64,000 nucleotides of DNA from Flavobacteriaceae bacterium (lineage in GTDB: Bacteria > Bacteroidota > Bacteroidia > Flavobacteriales > Flavobacteriaceae). Made by a program: the position numbers and the translations under genes. The stretch is taken from positions 868,001 to 932,000 of the forward strand of contig JAGYJF010000003.1 of NCBI GenBank assembly GCA_018402135.1. The letters are read 5' to 3'. The notes under the pieces were generated by a model. That model ran no database searches, was not told the DNA's origin, and worked only from the letters and a program-made list of their open reading frames with translations. Shown piece by piece: positions 43,274-52,132 of the stretch (positions within the stretch are counted from its first letter, which is position 1; each line of letters opens with the position of its first letter).

Positions 43274-43564
43274 TTATCTTATCTTTTTTTCTGGATTTTG
43301 CCATGTGTTGAAGACGGAATACACAATAATTTTTTCTTTTGAAATTTGATAAATAATCAGGAAGGGGAAGCGTTTTATAAAAGCTTCGCGATAGGGTTTC
43401 CTTTTTTGAGGGAAGTGTCTTGGGCGTGATGTAATCCTATCAAAATAAGCATCTAGATGTTCTAAGAATTCTTCACCAAGTCCTATGCGTTTTTCCTCGT
43501 AATAAAGAAAAGCTTCAATAATCTCTAAATTAGCCTCGTCTTTGACCTCTAAAAAATATGTCAT
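43274..43564 (-). CDS. RelE/ParE family toxin
   Basis: 96 residues, type II toxin fold: EVKDEANLEIIEAFLYYEEKR at the N terminus, the central KRKPYREAFIKRFPFLIIYQI and the C-terminal IIVYSVFNTWQNP all fit the ParE/RelE pattern. Whether it cleaves mRNA on the ribosome or inhibits gyrase is not decidable; the YREAF...FPFLIIY strand-rich core is commonly called RelE/ParE. It starts three bases after the antitoxin stop. Together they form a toxin-antitoxin operon inside the inserted block. Confidence 0.85.
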   Translation of the reverse strand: MTYFLEVKDEANLEIIEAFLYYEEKRIGLGEEFLEHLDAYFDRITSRPRHFPQKRKPYREAFIKRFPFLIIYQISKEKIIVYSVFNTWQNPEKKIR

Positions 43565-43567
43565 TCA

Positions 43568-43801
43568 CTAACCAGCGTTTCTTGCGTTCTGTTTTACTTC
43601 TTCCCAAGTGAAGGATTTGCTCTCACCTTTTAAATGTCTTTCTCTACGCTTGTCAATCATTTGATATTGTTCTTCGCTTAACATAAGCTCTTGCTCGTCA
43701 TTTTGATAGCTTTCCGCTAATGCTTTTATCAATTTCAGAAGCCTTATATCGGCGGCATTTACATACGCTTTAACCGTGTTTCTCAAATCTGTTGTTGCCA
43801 T
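43568..43801 (-). CDS. Antitoxin of the RelE/ParE pair
   Basis: 77 residues from the ATG chosen (MATTDLRNTVKAYVNAAD). A longer start at 43885 is unlikely because a -7-like element lies at 43823-43830. The N-terminal half is helical and probably dimerising; the C-terminal half (MIDKRRERHLKGESKSFTW) resembles the toxin-wrapping tail of small flavobacterial antitoxins, ending WEEVKQNARNAG, a common pattern next to ParE/RelE toxins. No known DNA-binding fold can be named with certainty. It precedes the toxin, the usual order. Confidence 0.75.
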   Translation of the reverse strand: MATTDLRNTVKAYVNAADIRLLKLIKALAESYQNDEQELMLSEEQYQMIDKRRERHLKGESKSFTWEEVKQNARNAG

Positions 43802-43822
43802 AACATTTACTTTTTTCTTATG

Positions 43823-43830
43823 TAAATATA
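43823..43830 (-). promoter_or_regulatory. Possible -7 element for the toxin-antitoxin operon
   Basis: On the minus strand TATATTTA, one mismatch to TAnnTTTG, 22 bases before the antitoxin ATG. It supports the short antitoxin start. Confidence 0.3.
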
Positions 43831-43921
43831 CAATTTCTGTTTTATAAGTTTTTATTTTTAGTCGTCGCAATCCCTCGAAACCCAACGAAAATGTAGTTTC
43901 GACGCAGTCAACTAAACAGTT

Positions 43922-44284
43922 CTAGTTTCTATATGCCGCAGGTATAATATGTGAACTTTTAACTTGGATGTTATTACATTTATTTTCTTCATACCACTTT
44001 AATATATTTACACGGTCTTTTTCGAAAACTCCAGAGGGGTAAGTTCTGCCATAATTCATGATGCGGTTGGTTGAAACTGGCGAGTAGTATGATATAAAAG
44101 TGACTGATACCCTAAATAAGGAATCTTGTGATATGAACATATTATCTTCAATATAGTTAAGATGGTAAAAAAACTTTTTTTTAAATTGAGCATTCTCTAT
44201 ACAATCATCACCGTTATTAGCAATTTTAGCTGATTTACAAGAAAGAAACAATACCACGATAATTAAAAAATAAATATTTTTCAT
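43922..44284 (-). CDS. Small lipoprotein of unknown function
   Basis: 120 residues from the ATG that places a lipoprotein signal at the start (MKNIYFLIIVVLFLSCKS, Cys17). The longer frame from 44362 adds a leader without homology. No domain recognised; two cysteines (DDCIEN, NKCNNI) in the mature part may pair. It lies in the inserted block next to the toxin-antitoxin genes and is absent of its own terminator. It may be passenger cargo of the insertion. Confidence 0.6.
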   Translation of the reverse strand: MKNIYFLIIVVLFLSCKSAKIANNGDDCIENAQFKKKFFYHLNYIEDNMFISQDSLFRVSVTFISYYSPVSTNRIMNYGRTYPSGVFEKDRVNILKWYEENKCNNIQVKSSHIIPAAYRN

Positions 44285-44385
44285 AATTACTTGATTTTTG
44301 TTACTAAGGCAGCATGCTGAAGTTAAAATATTAATACGAAAATAACGCTCTTCTCTCGACACCTTGGGATTCCTATTTCACAGCT

Positions 44386-44460
44386 ATAAAAAACAAAGCC
44401 ATAAAAGAGCGTAACTTAGACGAAGCCGACTATAATACAGATCCAGAACTTACAGATTAA
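44386..44460 (+). pseudogene. Relic of the membrane-protein gene's 3' end
   Basis: Plus-strand reading NKAIKERNLDEADYNTD then PELTD and TAA, matching NKAMKERNLDESDYNTK and PELTD at the true end of the 42353-43120 gene. The upstream part is missing. It marks the right junction of the inserted block. Confidence 0.8.
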
Positions 44461-44488
44461 CTTTTATTCTTATGCCTTCGCTGTGACT
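44391..44488 (+). repeat. 98-bp direct repeat, right copy
   Basis: Ten mismatches relative to 43051-43148. Here the macroglobulin end is intact and the membrane-protein end is the relic. Confidence 0.9.
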
Positions 44489-47400
44489 ACTAAATTCTGG
44501 CGCATACATACTTTGAATCGTGGTAATACCATTGCTCATATTTCCAGAATTATTGACTCTTAAATCGTATTCAAATACGTAAATCCCTTTTGGTAAATAG
44601 TCAAAAAAGAAATTGGTTGAAGCATCTTTGGTAGCCTCGTAGTAGCCAAGTCCGTCTTGCCATTTGTATTGTGATAACACATTCACAGGTTCTAAACCTG
44701 CCGCGCGCATATCTTTCATGTGAATGAACTCCATGTCGCGATCACTTCTCAATTCAATTCGAACGCGAACTAAATCGCCAACCTTTAGGCTGGTGCTGTC
44801 GTCGATTTCGGTAATGACTTCACCTTTATCAGCATTAGATTTTAAAAATAGTTTTTTGTTTAACTTCAAGGGTGTTTCCGCTTTGGTGATTTTATCTAGG
44901 TCTTCAAAATATTGCCAGTATAAACTTCCCCAGGCGATACCTTCACCTTTTTTGGCTAAAGTGACTTCAGACATTTTTGGTTGAATTTCGGAATCGATCC
45001 ATGTGGTTTTAAAATAGCCTGTACCGGCTTCAATTTTAACATGTTCTAGCTTTGAAGGTTCTATTTTTTGAGAACCAACCATAATTTCAACGGCTTCTGT
45101 TATACTGAGCCAATCACTTCCTTGTAACAATAAGGCGTAAATTGCTTTAGTTGTGGCCTTGGTAGTTTTCCAACTATTGGTTTGTTTGTGTTTGAGTAAC
45201 CAAATTTTAAGATTGTCTATAGTGGTTGCATTGTTTTTGCTAGCATTATCAATTTCAGAAAAGGCTTCAATTATCAAGGACTGCGTTTCAATAGGTGCTT
45301 GATACCAATGCCAAGAGGCTGTATTTTCTTTCCAATACATACCCAATTCGTCACTCACAATGGCGGTTTCTTTTAGAGATTTTAAGATTTTTTGAGCTTG
45401 ATTTGCGTTGTCATTTCTGTTTGAAATTAAGGCCATCAGACCTTTCGCGTACAATGGTCTGTTCAACCAATAGTTGTTTATTTGCGTGAGATAGTAATTT
45501 ACGATGCGTTGCACTTCTTCGCTTTTTGCGACTTCGGGAAAGAAACTTCGCATGTACAAGTAATGCAACTGCATAGCACTTAAATGATCTTTTGAAAGGT
45601 CTACTTTTGAGCTGTATTTGGTTAGATTTTTATATTCTTCAACAAATTCAGCATCTAAATAATTGATGGCTTTTGTAATCGTACCCTCTTCTAAGGAGTT
45701 TTCGGTAACGCTTAATTTTTTTAAATGTCCGAGACCAATAATGATGTGCTGGGTGATGTAGCGGTTTGGTTTTCCACCTTCAAACCAAGCCCAAGCGCCG
45801 TTAGACATTTGATTGTTTTGAATTTGGCGTTGCGCTTTTTGCAATTCGCTATTCATTTTATTTAAATCGAAAAGTAGAGCGATGCGTTTCTTTTGTTCAC
45901 TTTCACTTTGCGCATCACGTAACCACGGTGTTTCCTCAATTAATATGGATTTAAGCTCTTGATTTTTCTCAAGATTAGAAATTAAGGCATCCGAATTTCT
46001 CCAAAGCTCAAAAACTTCTTTAATACGCGGATTGGAATTCGCTATATGACTTGCCAAAGCGTTTGCATAGAAGCGGGAGAAAATCTGTTCGTTACAATCG
46101 TAAGGATATTCCATTAAATAAGGTAGTGCCTGTACGGCGTACCAAGCTGGATTGGATGTCATTTCTAAAGTGAGCTGGTGGTGTTTTAAAGTAATTGAGG
46201 TATTGTTTTTTAGTTTATCTAGGGTGAAGGTTCTAGTTTCGTTACTTCTAACCCACATTGGCAAGGTTTCGGTTACTAGCATTCTGTTTGATAATACCGG
46301 CAAGGCGTTTTGCTCAGCATCGCTAAATTCCTCTGATTTTGCAATAACAGTATATTGCACGGCATCAATATTATCGGGTATGCGCAAACTCCAAGTTATT
46401 TCTGTGTTGCCTGACGCTTCCACACTGAATAGCCCACTCTGTCCTTCGGACATCTCTCCCAAAGGGAGAGAATTTGTAGTACTCTTAATCAAGCTTTGGG
46501 TAATATCCTTTCCTGTAACGGCATCCACTAATTGCAGTACGGCTTGACCTGTTAAGGTTTTATCGGTTAAATTGGCAATTTTAGTACTGATATTAATGTC
46601 ATCACCTTGACGTAAAAAGCGCGGTGCGTTGGGAATTACCATCAATTCTTTTTGCGTTACTGTTTCAAGGGTTTTGGTGCTGCTTTCTAGGGTTTTTGTA
46701 TGCGCTAGTAATTGCAATTTCCAACGCGTTAAGGCTTCAGGGGTTGTAAAACTAAAACTGATATTTCCTTCTGCATCGGTTTGTAATTGCGGAAAGAAAA
46801 AGGCGGTTTCTTGTAGATTTTTACGGATTTTGATATTTTGAAATTGCTGTTGCGATTTTTTTTCGCCGGATTTTGTAGTAACTAAAATAACTCCACCAGC
46901 TCCTCGATTTCCATAAATTGCAGTAGCCTCAGCGTCTTTCAAAACTGATAAGCTTTCAATGTCAGTTTGACTTAAACTTTGGAAATCACTTTGACTTACA
47001 GGCACACCATCAATTATATAAAGTGGTTCATTATCAGAATTAAGTGAACTTCGTCCTCTGATTATAATTGTTGAATCGGCTCCAGGTTGTCCAGAAGCAG
47101 CAGAGACATTTACTCCTGCTGCCTGTCCAGAAAGTAATTGATCCATTTCAACAATTGAAACATCTTCTATTGCCATAGCTTCATTTCTCTTGTACATCAT
47201 ATTATTCCTATTACTCCCAAAATAAAACCCATACCAATTAACCTGGTCGTATTGCTGACGCGGATAAGCTGCACCCACCCTAGGTAGATAAACCCTAAAT
47301 GATTTATTACCAAAACTGCCAACATTATTTCGTTTTGAATAACTGTAATAAACGGGATTTTGAATAGGACTAAATTGCCATTGGTGCATTTTAAATTGAT

Positions 47401-50400
47401 CTAAAGACGCGTCGTACATGCTAGCCAAAAGCTCGGCACTTACTTTTTCGCCTTGTGGACCTTTGATTTTAAATTGCCAAGTTTCGTCGGTTCCTGGTTG
47501 TAATTTATCTCTAAAAACCGAGGTTTCTATCTCTAAGTCTGATTTAGGATATGGCACTGAAATGTTCATGGTCCCACTTTCAAAACTGTTGAAAACAGCA
47601 TAACTGTAATGAATGGCAAAGCCTCCAACATCTTCTGGATGTATAGGAATAACGATACTTTTTTTGTGATTATCAAGTGGAATGATATAGGTATTTACAA
47701 TTTTTTCGTTTTTTTCTACGTCAACAGTCACCGTTAATTTCGTGGCAGAACCAAAGCTTATTACTGTGACATCATTTGGTTGATAGCTGGATTTATCAGT
47801 GTTTACAGTGAATAAAGTTTGATCGGAAACGGTTTTATCGTCATCGCTGTATAGTGTCATCTGGGTTTCATCTTTCACCACTTGATTAAATTCATCTTGA
47901 CTTTCCAGAAGTACGATATAGCTGCCAGACTGCCATTTTTTTAAATTGCCTAGTTTTATTTCTTTAGCGATTGCAGTATTGAAATCAACTTCAAAAACAA
48001 GTTTACCTTGCTTCCAGTTTTTTGGATTGTGTTCGTTATTATAAGCGTCGTGTGGGAATAATTTTTTGAATGCTGCTTCGTCTAATGTCGCTAAATCGGG
48101 CGCAGACCACGGTCTTGGTCTCAACACTTGCTGTGGTGCAGTGAGTTTGTAGATTTTTATGGTACCATTGGCGGCTACAAATTCGCCATTTAGATTTTTT
48201 GTATCAATAGTGATTTGCGGATCTTTAATGTTTTTGTCTAATTTATTGGCAATTCCGATAGTGGCTGTCATCGCATGGTACCCAACATTCACGGTTGTGG
48301 TTGCGCTTCTTGTTTCGCCATTTAGATCGGTGATATCGGCTGTAATTTCGTAGGTGAAAATCGGATTTCCTTTTTTATCGACGGATTCGTCTGGAATGGC
48401 TTTGAATTTAATTTCAAAATTTCCTTCTGCGTCGGTTTCGGTGTCGCCATAAGTTATTTCTTGAGACTGACTATATATAGGCATTCTTCTCCAAGAATAC
48501 CAGCGTGGATATTGAACCGTTCTGACTACGCGATAGGCCACGGTTGCATTGGTGATATTGCTTCCGGCGTAAGCCATGGCATTTCCTTTCGCACTGATGC
48601 TATCGTTAATGCGGTAGGATTCTTTAATTGGATTGAACTTAGCTTCAAATTTTGGACGTTTGTATTCTTCAACTGATACATATACGTTATTGAAAAGTTC
48701 GATATTGTCGGCCTCAATTTCTATTTCAAATTCACCGGTAAGTCCGCTTTGTGGTAGCATGAATTCACCAGAAACAGAACCAAATTCATTTGTTTTGAGC
48801 TCAAGCGTTTTAAGGTCTTGTGAGTTGGCATCGTACAATATTACTTCAACTTTTTGATTGGCTAGTACTTCAGATTTCCCATGGTTATTTTTTATAACAA
48901 TGCCTTTAAAATAAACGGTTTGACCTGGTCTGTAAATGCTGCGGTCGGTAAATAAAAATGCTTTGTACTTAATACTAACCTCGCTTTCTTCAGATTTTTG
49001 ATTCATGTACAAATTCCCAAAATGAGCCGTTTCTTCATTGCGTTTGGCATTCAAACTTAAATTTAAATAGCGAACATTATTTTTTTGAATGGAAACTTCT
49101 CCGTTTTTATCGGTTACAAATGACTTATTGATAAATGGCCCGTTGTATTTTTCTTGATAGGAAATTTCCACGCTAACGCCAGGTAAAGGTTTGCCGTTAT
49201 TTCTATTGATAATTTGATAGGTTTCAGATGTGTTGGTGGATTTCGACAGTAATGCCATATCGCTTACCTGAATGGTGGTAAATCCGAAAGTTTCATTGCC
49301 ATTTGGTAGTTGTGAAAAAAGTATATAATTACCATTGTTTAAGGCAGGCATTACCACTTCGGTACTGTGAGTTTGATAGTCATTTTTTGTAGGAAGTGTT
49401 ATTTGCCAAGATTCCGTAGCGGTTAAGTTTGATACAAATTGGTATTGTTCATCTTTTTTATAGGTTTTATTGAACTGCTCAAGTTGGGCTTTGCTAATTT
49501 TAAAAATCTTAAAATCAAGATTCTTAATGTTAGCATGTCGTAACAGCACCAATGAGTGTTTTTGGATGGGTAAAAACTGTTCTGCGGTGATTTGGAGTTC
49601 AGGTTTAAGAATTTGAGTTTTTAAAATCTCTGCCTTTTCAGAAGCGTTGCTGTTTGGGAAATCATGGCTGATAGTGGTGCAAATTTCTAAGGCTTTTTTT
49701 AGTTGCCATTGCACCTCGGTATTCGTGTCGATGTTGAATTTTCTACCTTGTTTATAGTAGAGTGATGCCATTTCAAAATGGTATAATCCTGAAACATCGG
49801 ATTTATACATATCAGTGGAAGCTTTTAAAGTTGCTTCTAAATAGATGTCTTTGTTTTCGAAAGTGGCGTTTTGATACACGAAATTTATGCGTTGGATATC
49901 GATATCAACCAATGCAAATGGCTCTTTATCATTTTTATGGAAAGCGGTGAGTTGCTGATAAATTTTGAGTGCATTGAGCTCAAGTGATAAACTGTCTTTT
50001 GTTTGGATGTTTAAATTTGAAAATTTGGTAACTTCTGAAAGCAATTCAGGATTTTCAATATTAAATTTATACGAAGGCTGGTTAATGCTGCTTTCGGAGG
50101 TTTCGTAAAATTTTAATGCATTATGGCTTAATAAATCGAATAAGGTTGGCCGGTAGCGTTTTGATGATTCACCTTTCAATAGTAATTCATCATACTGAAC
50201 CAAACGTGTTTGTTGTAAAACTGAAATATTTTCTAAAGAATTTTGATACAGCTTATGAATTTCATTAAACAAGATTTGTAAATCCCAAGTTCTAAAATCG
50301 TCCGAAACTTTTTCGGTAGTTGCAGATCTATTGTAAAACTTCCATCTGTTTGATTGAAAATATTGCCAGTACATGGTTGCCATTAAATTCTCTAGCAAGT

Positions 50401-50704
50401 TTTTTGTAGGTGCTTGGCTAATGGCTATTTCAGATTTAAAGTTATTGATAATGCTTAATTGCGCGTCTTCTTCTAGCGTTAAAGCATATTTACTTTCATA
50501 GATTAGGCATTTAATACGTTGCGTTGCGTTGTTCTCTTTTTCAGCTAAATTTGAAATTTTAGAAACTACTTCTAAAGCTGATTTTGGCAAGCCTTGTGCT
50601 TCAAATTTGGTTACCTCTTGCCATAAAGCGGTGTAGTTTTCAGATTGACCAAAAGAGAAATTTGCAAAAAGGAAAATCGTTAATAGTGCTGTAAAATGTT
50701 TCAT
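44450..50704 (-). CDS. Alpha-2-macroglobulin family protein with a TonB-receptor plug-like domain
   Basis: 2,084 residues, exported (signal LLTIFLFANFSFGQ). Expected role: bacterial macroglobulin, trapping attacking proteases. N-terminal helical repeats (to about 380) are followed by MG-type beta domains, including the MG2 region FTDRSIYRPGQTVYFKGI (about 585-600). At about 1180-1275 lies a TonB-dependent-receptor plug-like stretch (GQAAGVNVS, IIIRGRSSL, PLYIIDGVPV, AIYGNRGAGGVILVTTK). Then the A2M domain and the thioester-like YDCNEQ (Cys1537) with an alpha/alpha-toroid after it. At about 1410-1424 an insertion from a palindromic repeat reads LPLGEMSEGQ. The last codons lie in the direct repeat of the neighbouring insertion. 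The C-terminal bait/receptor part is complete. Confidence 0.92.
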   Translation of the reverse strand: MKHFTALLTIFLFANFSFGQSENYTALWQEVTKFEAQGLPKSALEVVSKISNLAEKENNATQRIKCLIYESKYALTLEEDAQLSIINNFKSEIAISQAPTKNLLENLMATMYWQYFQSNRWKFYNRSATTEKVSDDFRTWDLQILFNEIHKLYQNSLENISVLQQTRLVQYDELLLKGESSKRYRPTLFDLLSHNALKFYETSESSINQPSYKFNIENPELLSEVTKFSNLNIQTKDSLSLELNALKIYQQLTAFHKNDKEPFALVDIDIQRINFVYQNATFENKDIYLEATLKASTDMYKSDVSGLYHFEMASLYYKQGRKFNIDTNTEVQWQLKKALEICTTISHDFPNSNASEKAEILKTQILKPELQITAEQFLPIQKHSLVLLRHANIKNLDFKIFKISKAQLEQFNKTYKKDEQYQFVSNLTATESWQITLPTKNDYQTHSTEVVMPALNNGNYILFSQLPNGNETFGFTTIQVSDMALLSKSTNTSETYQIINRNNGKPLPGVSVEISYQEKYNGPFINKSFVTDKNGEVSIQKNNVRYLNLSLNAKRNEETAHFGNLYMNQKSEESEVSIKYKAFLFTDRSIYRPGQTVYFKGIVIKNNHGKSEVLANQKVEVILYDANSQDLKTLELKTNEFGSVSGEFMLPQSGLTGEFEIEIEADNIELFNNVYVSVEEYKRPKFEAKFNPIKESYRINDSISAKGNAMAYAGSNITNATVAYRVVRTVQYPRWYSWRRMPIYSQSQEITYGDTETDAEGNFEIKFKAIPDESVDKKGNPIFTYEITADITDLNGETRSATTTVNVGYHAMTATIGIANKLDKNIKDPQITIDTKNLNGEFVAANGTIKIYKLTAPQQVLRPRPWSAPDLATLDEAAFKKLFPHDAYNNEHNPKNWKQGKLVFEVDFNTAIAKEIKLGNLKKWQSGSYIVLLESQDEFNQVVKDETQMTLYSDDDKTVSDQTLFTVNTDKSSYQPNDVTVISFGSATKLTVTVDVEKNEKIVNTYIIPLDNHKKSIVIPIHPEDVGGFAIHYSYAVFNSFESGTMNISVPYPKSDLEIETSVFRDKLQPGTDETWQFKIKGPQGEKVSAELLASMYDASLDQFKMHQWQFSPIQNPVYYSYSKRNNVGSFGNKSFRVYLPRVGAAYPRQQYDQVNWYGFYFGSNRNNMMYKRNEAMAIEDVSIVEMDQLLSGQAAGVNVSAASGQPGADSTIIIRGRSSLNSDNEPLYIIDGVPVSQSDFQSLSQTDIESLSVLKDAEATAIYGNRGAGGVILVTTKSGEKKSQQQFQNIKIRKNLQETAFFFPQLQTDAEGNISFSFTTPEALTRWKLQLLAHTKTLESSTKTLETVTQKELMVIPNAPRFLRQGDDINISTKIANLTDKTLTGQAVLQLVDAVTGKDITQSLIKSTTNSLPLGEMSEGQSGLFSVEASGNTEITWSLRIPDNIDAVQYTVIAKSEEFSDAEQNALPVLSNRMLVTETLPMWVRSNETRTFTLDKLKNNTSITLKHHQLTLEMTSNPAWYAVQALPYLMEYPYDCNEQIFSRFYANALASHIANSNPRIKEVFELWRNSDALISNLEKNQELKSILIEETPWLRDAQSESEQKKRIALLFDLNKMNSELQKAQRQIQNNQMSNGAWAWFEGGKPNRYITQHIIIGLGHLKKLSVTENSLEEGTITKAINYLDAEFVEEYKNLTKYSSKVDLSKDHLSAMQLHYLYMRSFFPEVAKSEEVQRIVNYYLTQINNYWLNRPLYAKGLMALISNRNDNANQAQKILKSLKETAIVSDELGMYWKENTASWHWYQAPIETQSLIIEAFSEIDNASKNNATTIDNLKIWLLKHKQTNSWKTTKATTKAIYALLLQGSDWLSITEAVEIMVGSQKIEPSKLEHVKIEAGTGYFKTTWIDSEIQPKMSEVTLAKKGEGIAWGSLYWQYFEDLDKITKAETPLKLNKKLFLKSNADKGEVITEIDDSTSLKVGDLVRVRIELRSDRDMEFIHMKDMRAAGLEPVNVLSQYKWQDGLGYYEATKDASTNFFFDYLPKGIYVFEYDLRVNNSGNMSNGITTIQSMYAPEFSSHSEGIRIKVNL
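46440..46471. repeat. Palindromic repeat inserted in-frame in the macroglobulin gene
   Basis: Two hairpins back to back: TGTCC-TTC-GGACA (46440-46452) and TCTCTCCC-AAA-GGGAGAGA (46453-46471). They code for the LPLGEMSEGQ stretch. The sequence looks like an interspersed flavobacterial palindromic repeat that happens to keep the frame. Confidence 0.65.
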
Positions 50705-50830
50705 GGGTTTAAAATATTGATTTTTTTATGAGATGTCTTTATGATACCTCAGTTTCTATGGAAAATGGTTAATTTACAACCATATTAATTAAGTTTTTTG
50801 ACAGGTATTGCATACTAAAAGCGTTTCATA

Positions 50831-50838
50831 CAAAGTTA
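50831..50838 (-). promoter_or_regulatory. Possible -7 element of the macroglobulin promoter
   Basis: On the minus strand TAACTTTG, exact TAnnTTTG match, about 127 bases before the ATG, giving a long leader. A TTTG occurs upstream with a 16-base spacer, shorter than usual. Nothing else recognisable is in the 288-base gap between the macroglobulin and the TPR gene. Confidence 0.35.
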
Positions 50839-50991
50839 TAGTCAAAATGCGTTCCAAAAAATTCAAAATGAACTAACAAGTCACTTTTATTGGGTGAAGT
50901 GGTGGTTTGGATGCGTAAGCGCGACCCTATTATGTTTTAAAGTTAGGTTATAAAGCCGTAAGTTTACCAAATTCAAATCGACAATAGCTAT

Positions 50992-51948
50992 ATGGTTAAG
51001 TGGTTTTTTTTTGTAATGATACCTTGCTTATGTTGGTCGCAGGAATCTACTATTATTAAAGTTCAGCGGTTAATTTCTGATAAATCGTATAAAAAAGCAG
51101 AAATCTTGATTTCGTCCTTTTCAAACGACAATCCAAGCAATCTGCATGCTATGGAACTTTATGGCGACTCTGTTGCACATCAAGAAAATTGGGACGAAGC
51201 TATTCAAATTTATAAAAAATTAATTGCTCAACAACCCGATAACGCAAACTACCATTATAAGTATGGGGGTTCTTTAGCTAAAAAGATTTTATCGGTCAGT
51301 AAATTAAAAGCTTTAAATTATGTTGGTGACGCTAAAAGTGCATTTTTAAAAGCGGCTGAGTTAGACCCAAACCATATTGATACACGTTGGGCTTTGATTG
51401 AAATGTATTTACAACTTCCAGGAATTTTGGGTGGCAATAATGCAAAAGCATTAAGCTATGCCAACGAGTTAGAAAGTATTTCTAAAGTTGATGGTAATAT
51501 GGCAAAAGGTTATTTTTATGAGTATACTAAGGAGCCAGAATTAGCCGAGAAATATTACAAAATGTCGGTGGATATTGGCGGTTCGTTAATTTGTTATGAT
51601 AAATTAAGTAAGTTTTACCAACAGCAAAACAACCCAGAAAAAGCTATTGCAACCATTCAAACCAGTATAGATAAACACCAGCGCAACTCCTTGCACTACC
51701 AGCTGGGTCGGGTTTGTGCCGAGTATAATTTGCATTTGGATAAAGGTGAGGAATGTCTTAAAACTTACATTAAAAAGCATACTGCCAGAGATGGTGTGCC
51801 GATAGCTTGGGCAAACTGTCGGTTGGCACAAATTTACCGACACAAAAAAGACAGACAGTCTGCTTTAAAATACATCAATTTGGCAATTAGTGAATTGCCA
51901 AACATTTCATATTTTCAGGATGAAAAACAAAGTATCCTCTTACTCTAA
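50992..51948 (+). CDS. TPR repeat protein, exported
   Basis: 318 residues with a short signal peptide (WFFFVMIPCLCWSQ). Tetratricopeptide repeats fill the rest: WDEAIQIYKKLIAQQPDNA, AKSAFLKAAELDPNHIDT, PELAEKYYKMSVDIG, PEKAIATIQTSIDKH and SALKYINLAISELPN. A protein-protein interaction scaffold in the periplasm is likely; partner unknown. A long helix segment (LPGILGGNNAKALSYANELE) resembles the family of TPR proteins paired with enzymes in Bacteroidota. Single gene. Confidence 0.8.
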   Translation: MVKWFFFVMIPCLCWSQESTIIKVQRLISDKSYKKAEILISSFSNDNPSNLHAMELYGDSVAHQENWDEAIQIYKKLIAQQPDNANYHYKYGGSLAKKILSVSKLKALNYVGDAKSAFLKAAELDPNHIDTRWALIEMYLQLPGILGGNNAKALSYANELESISKVDGNMAKGYFYEYTKEPELAEKYYKMSVDIGGSLICYDKLSKFYQQQNNPEKAIATIQTSIDKHQRNSLHYQLGRVCAEYNLHLDKGEECLKTYIKKHTARDGVPIAWANCRLAQIYRHKKDRQSALKYINLAISELPNISYFQDEKQSILLL

Positions 51949-52132
51949 AATTTATCCTTGGTTTTAGACTTGTGGTATTTACCAAAAATAGATTAACCTT
52001 AAATTGAATATGCAAAATTATTTTTTAGTTCTAAAAACCTAAATAAAATAAGAAACAAAACGCTAGAAAATTCTTAATTTTAGACCCTTAAATGTCAATT
52101 TTTTTTAAATAAATCAATTCCAACTTAGAAAA

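Larger units (their letters stand above)
43121..44460. other. 1,340-bp inserted block between convergent genes
   Basis: The block lies between a membrane-protein gene and the convergent macroglobulin gene and is bounded by 98-bp direct repeats that each contain both gene ends. It carries a RelE/ParE-type toxin, its antitoxin and a small lipoprotein gene, all on the minus strand. No integrase, transposase or terminal inverted repeat is present. Integration of a circle by single crossover would give this structure. Confidence 0.7.

Noticed and set aside
50705-50991. Regulatory RNA in the 288-base gap before the TPR gene
   Set aside because: Only an isolated -7-like element on the other strand is seen; no hairpins of note.
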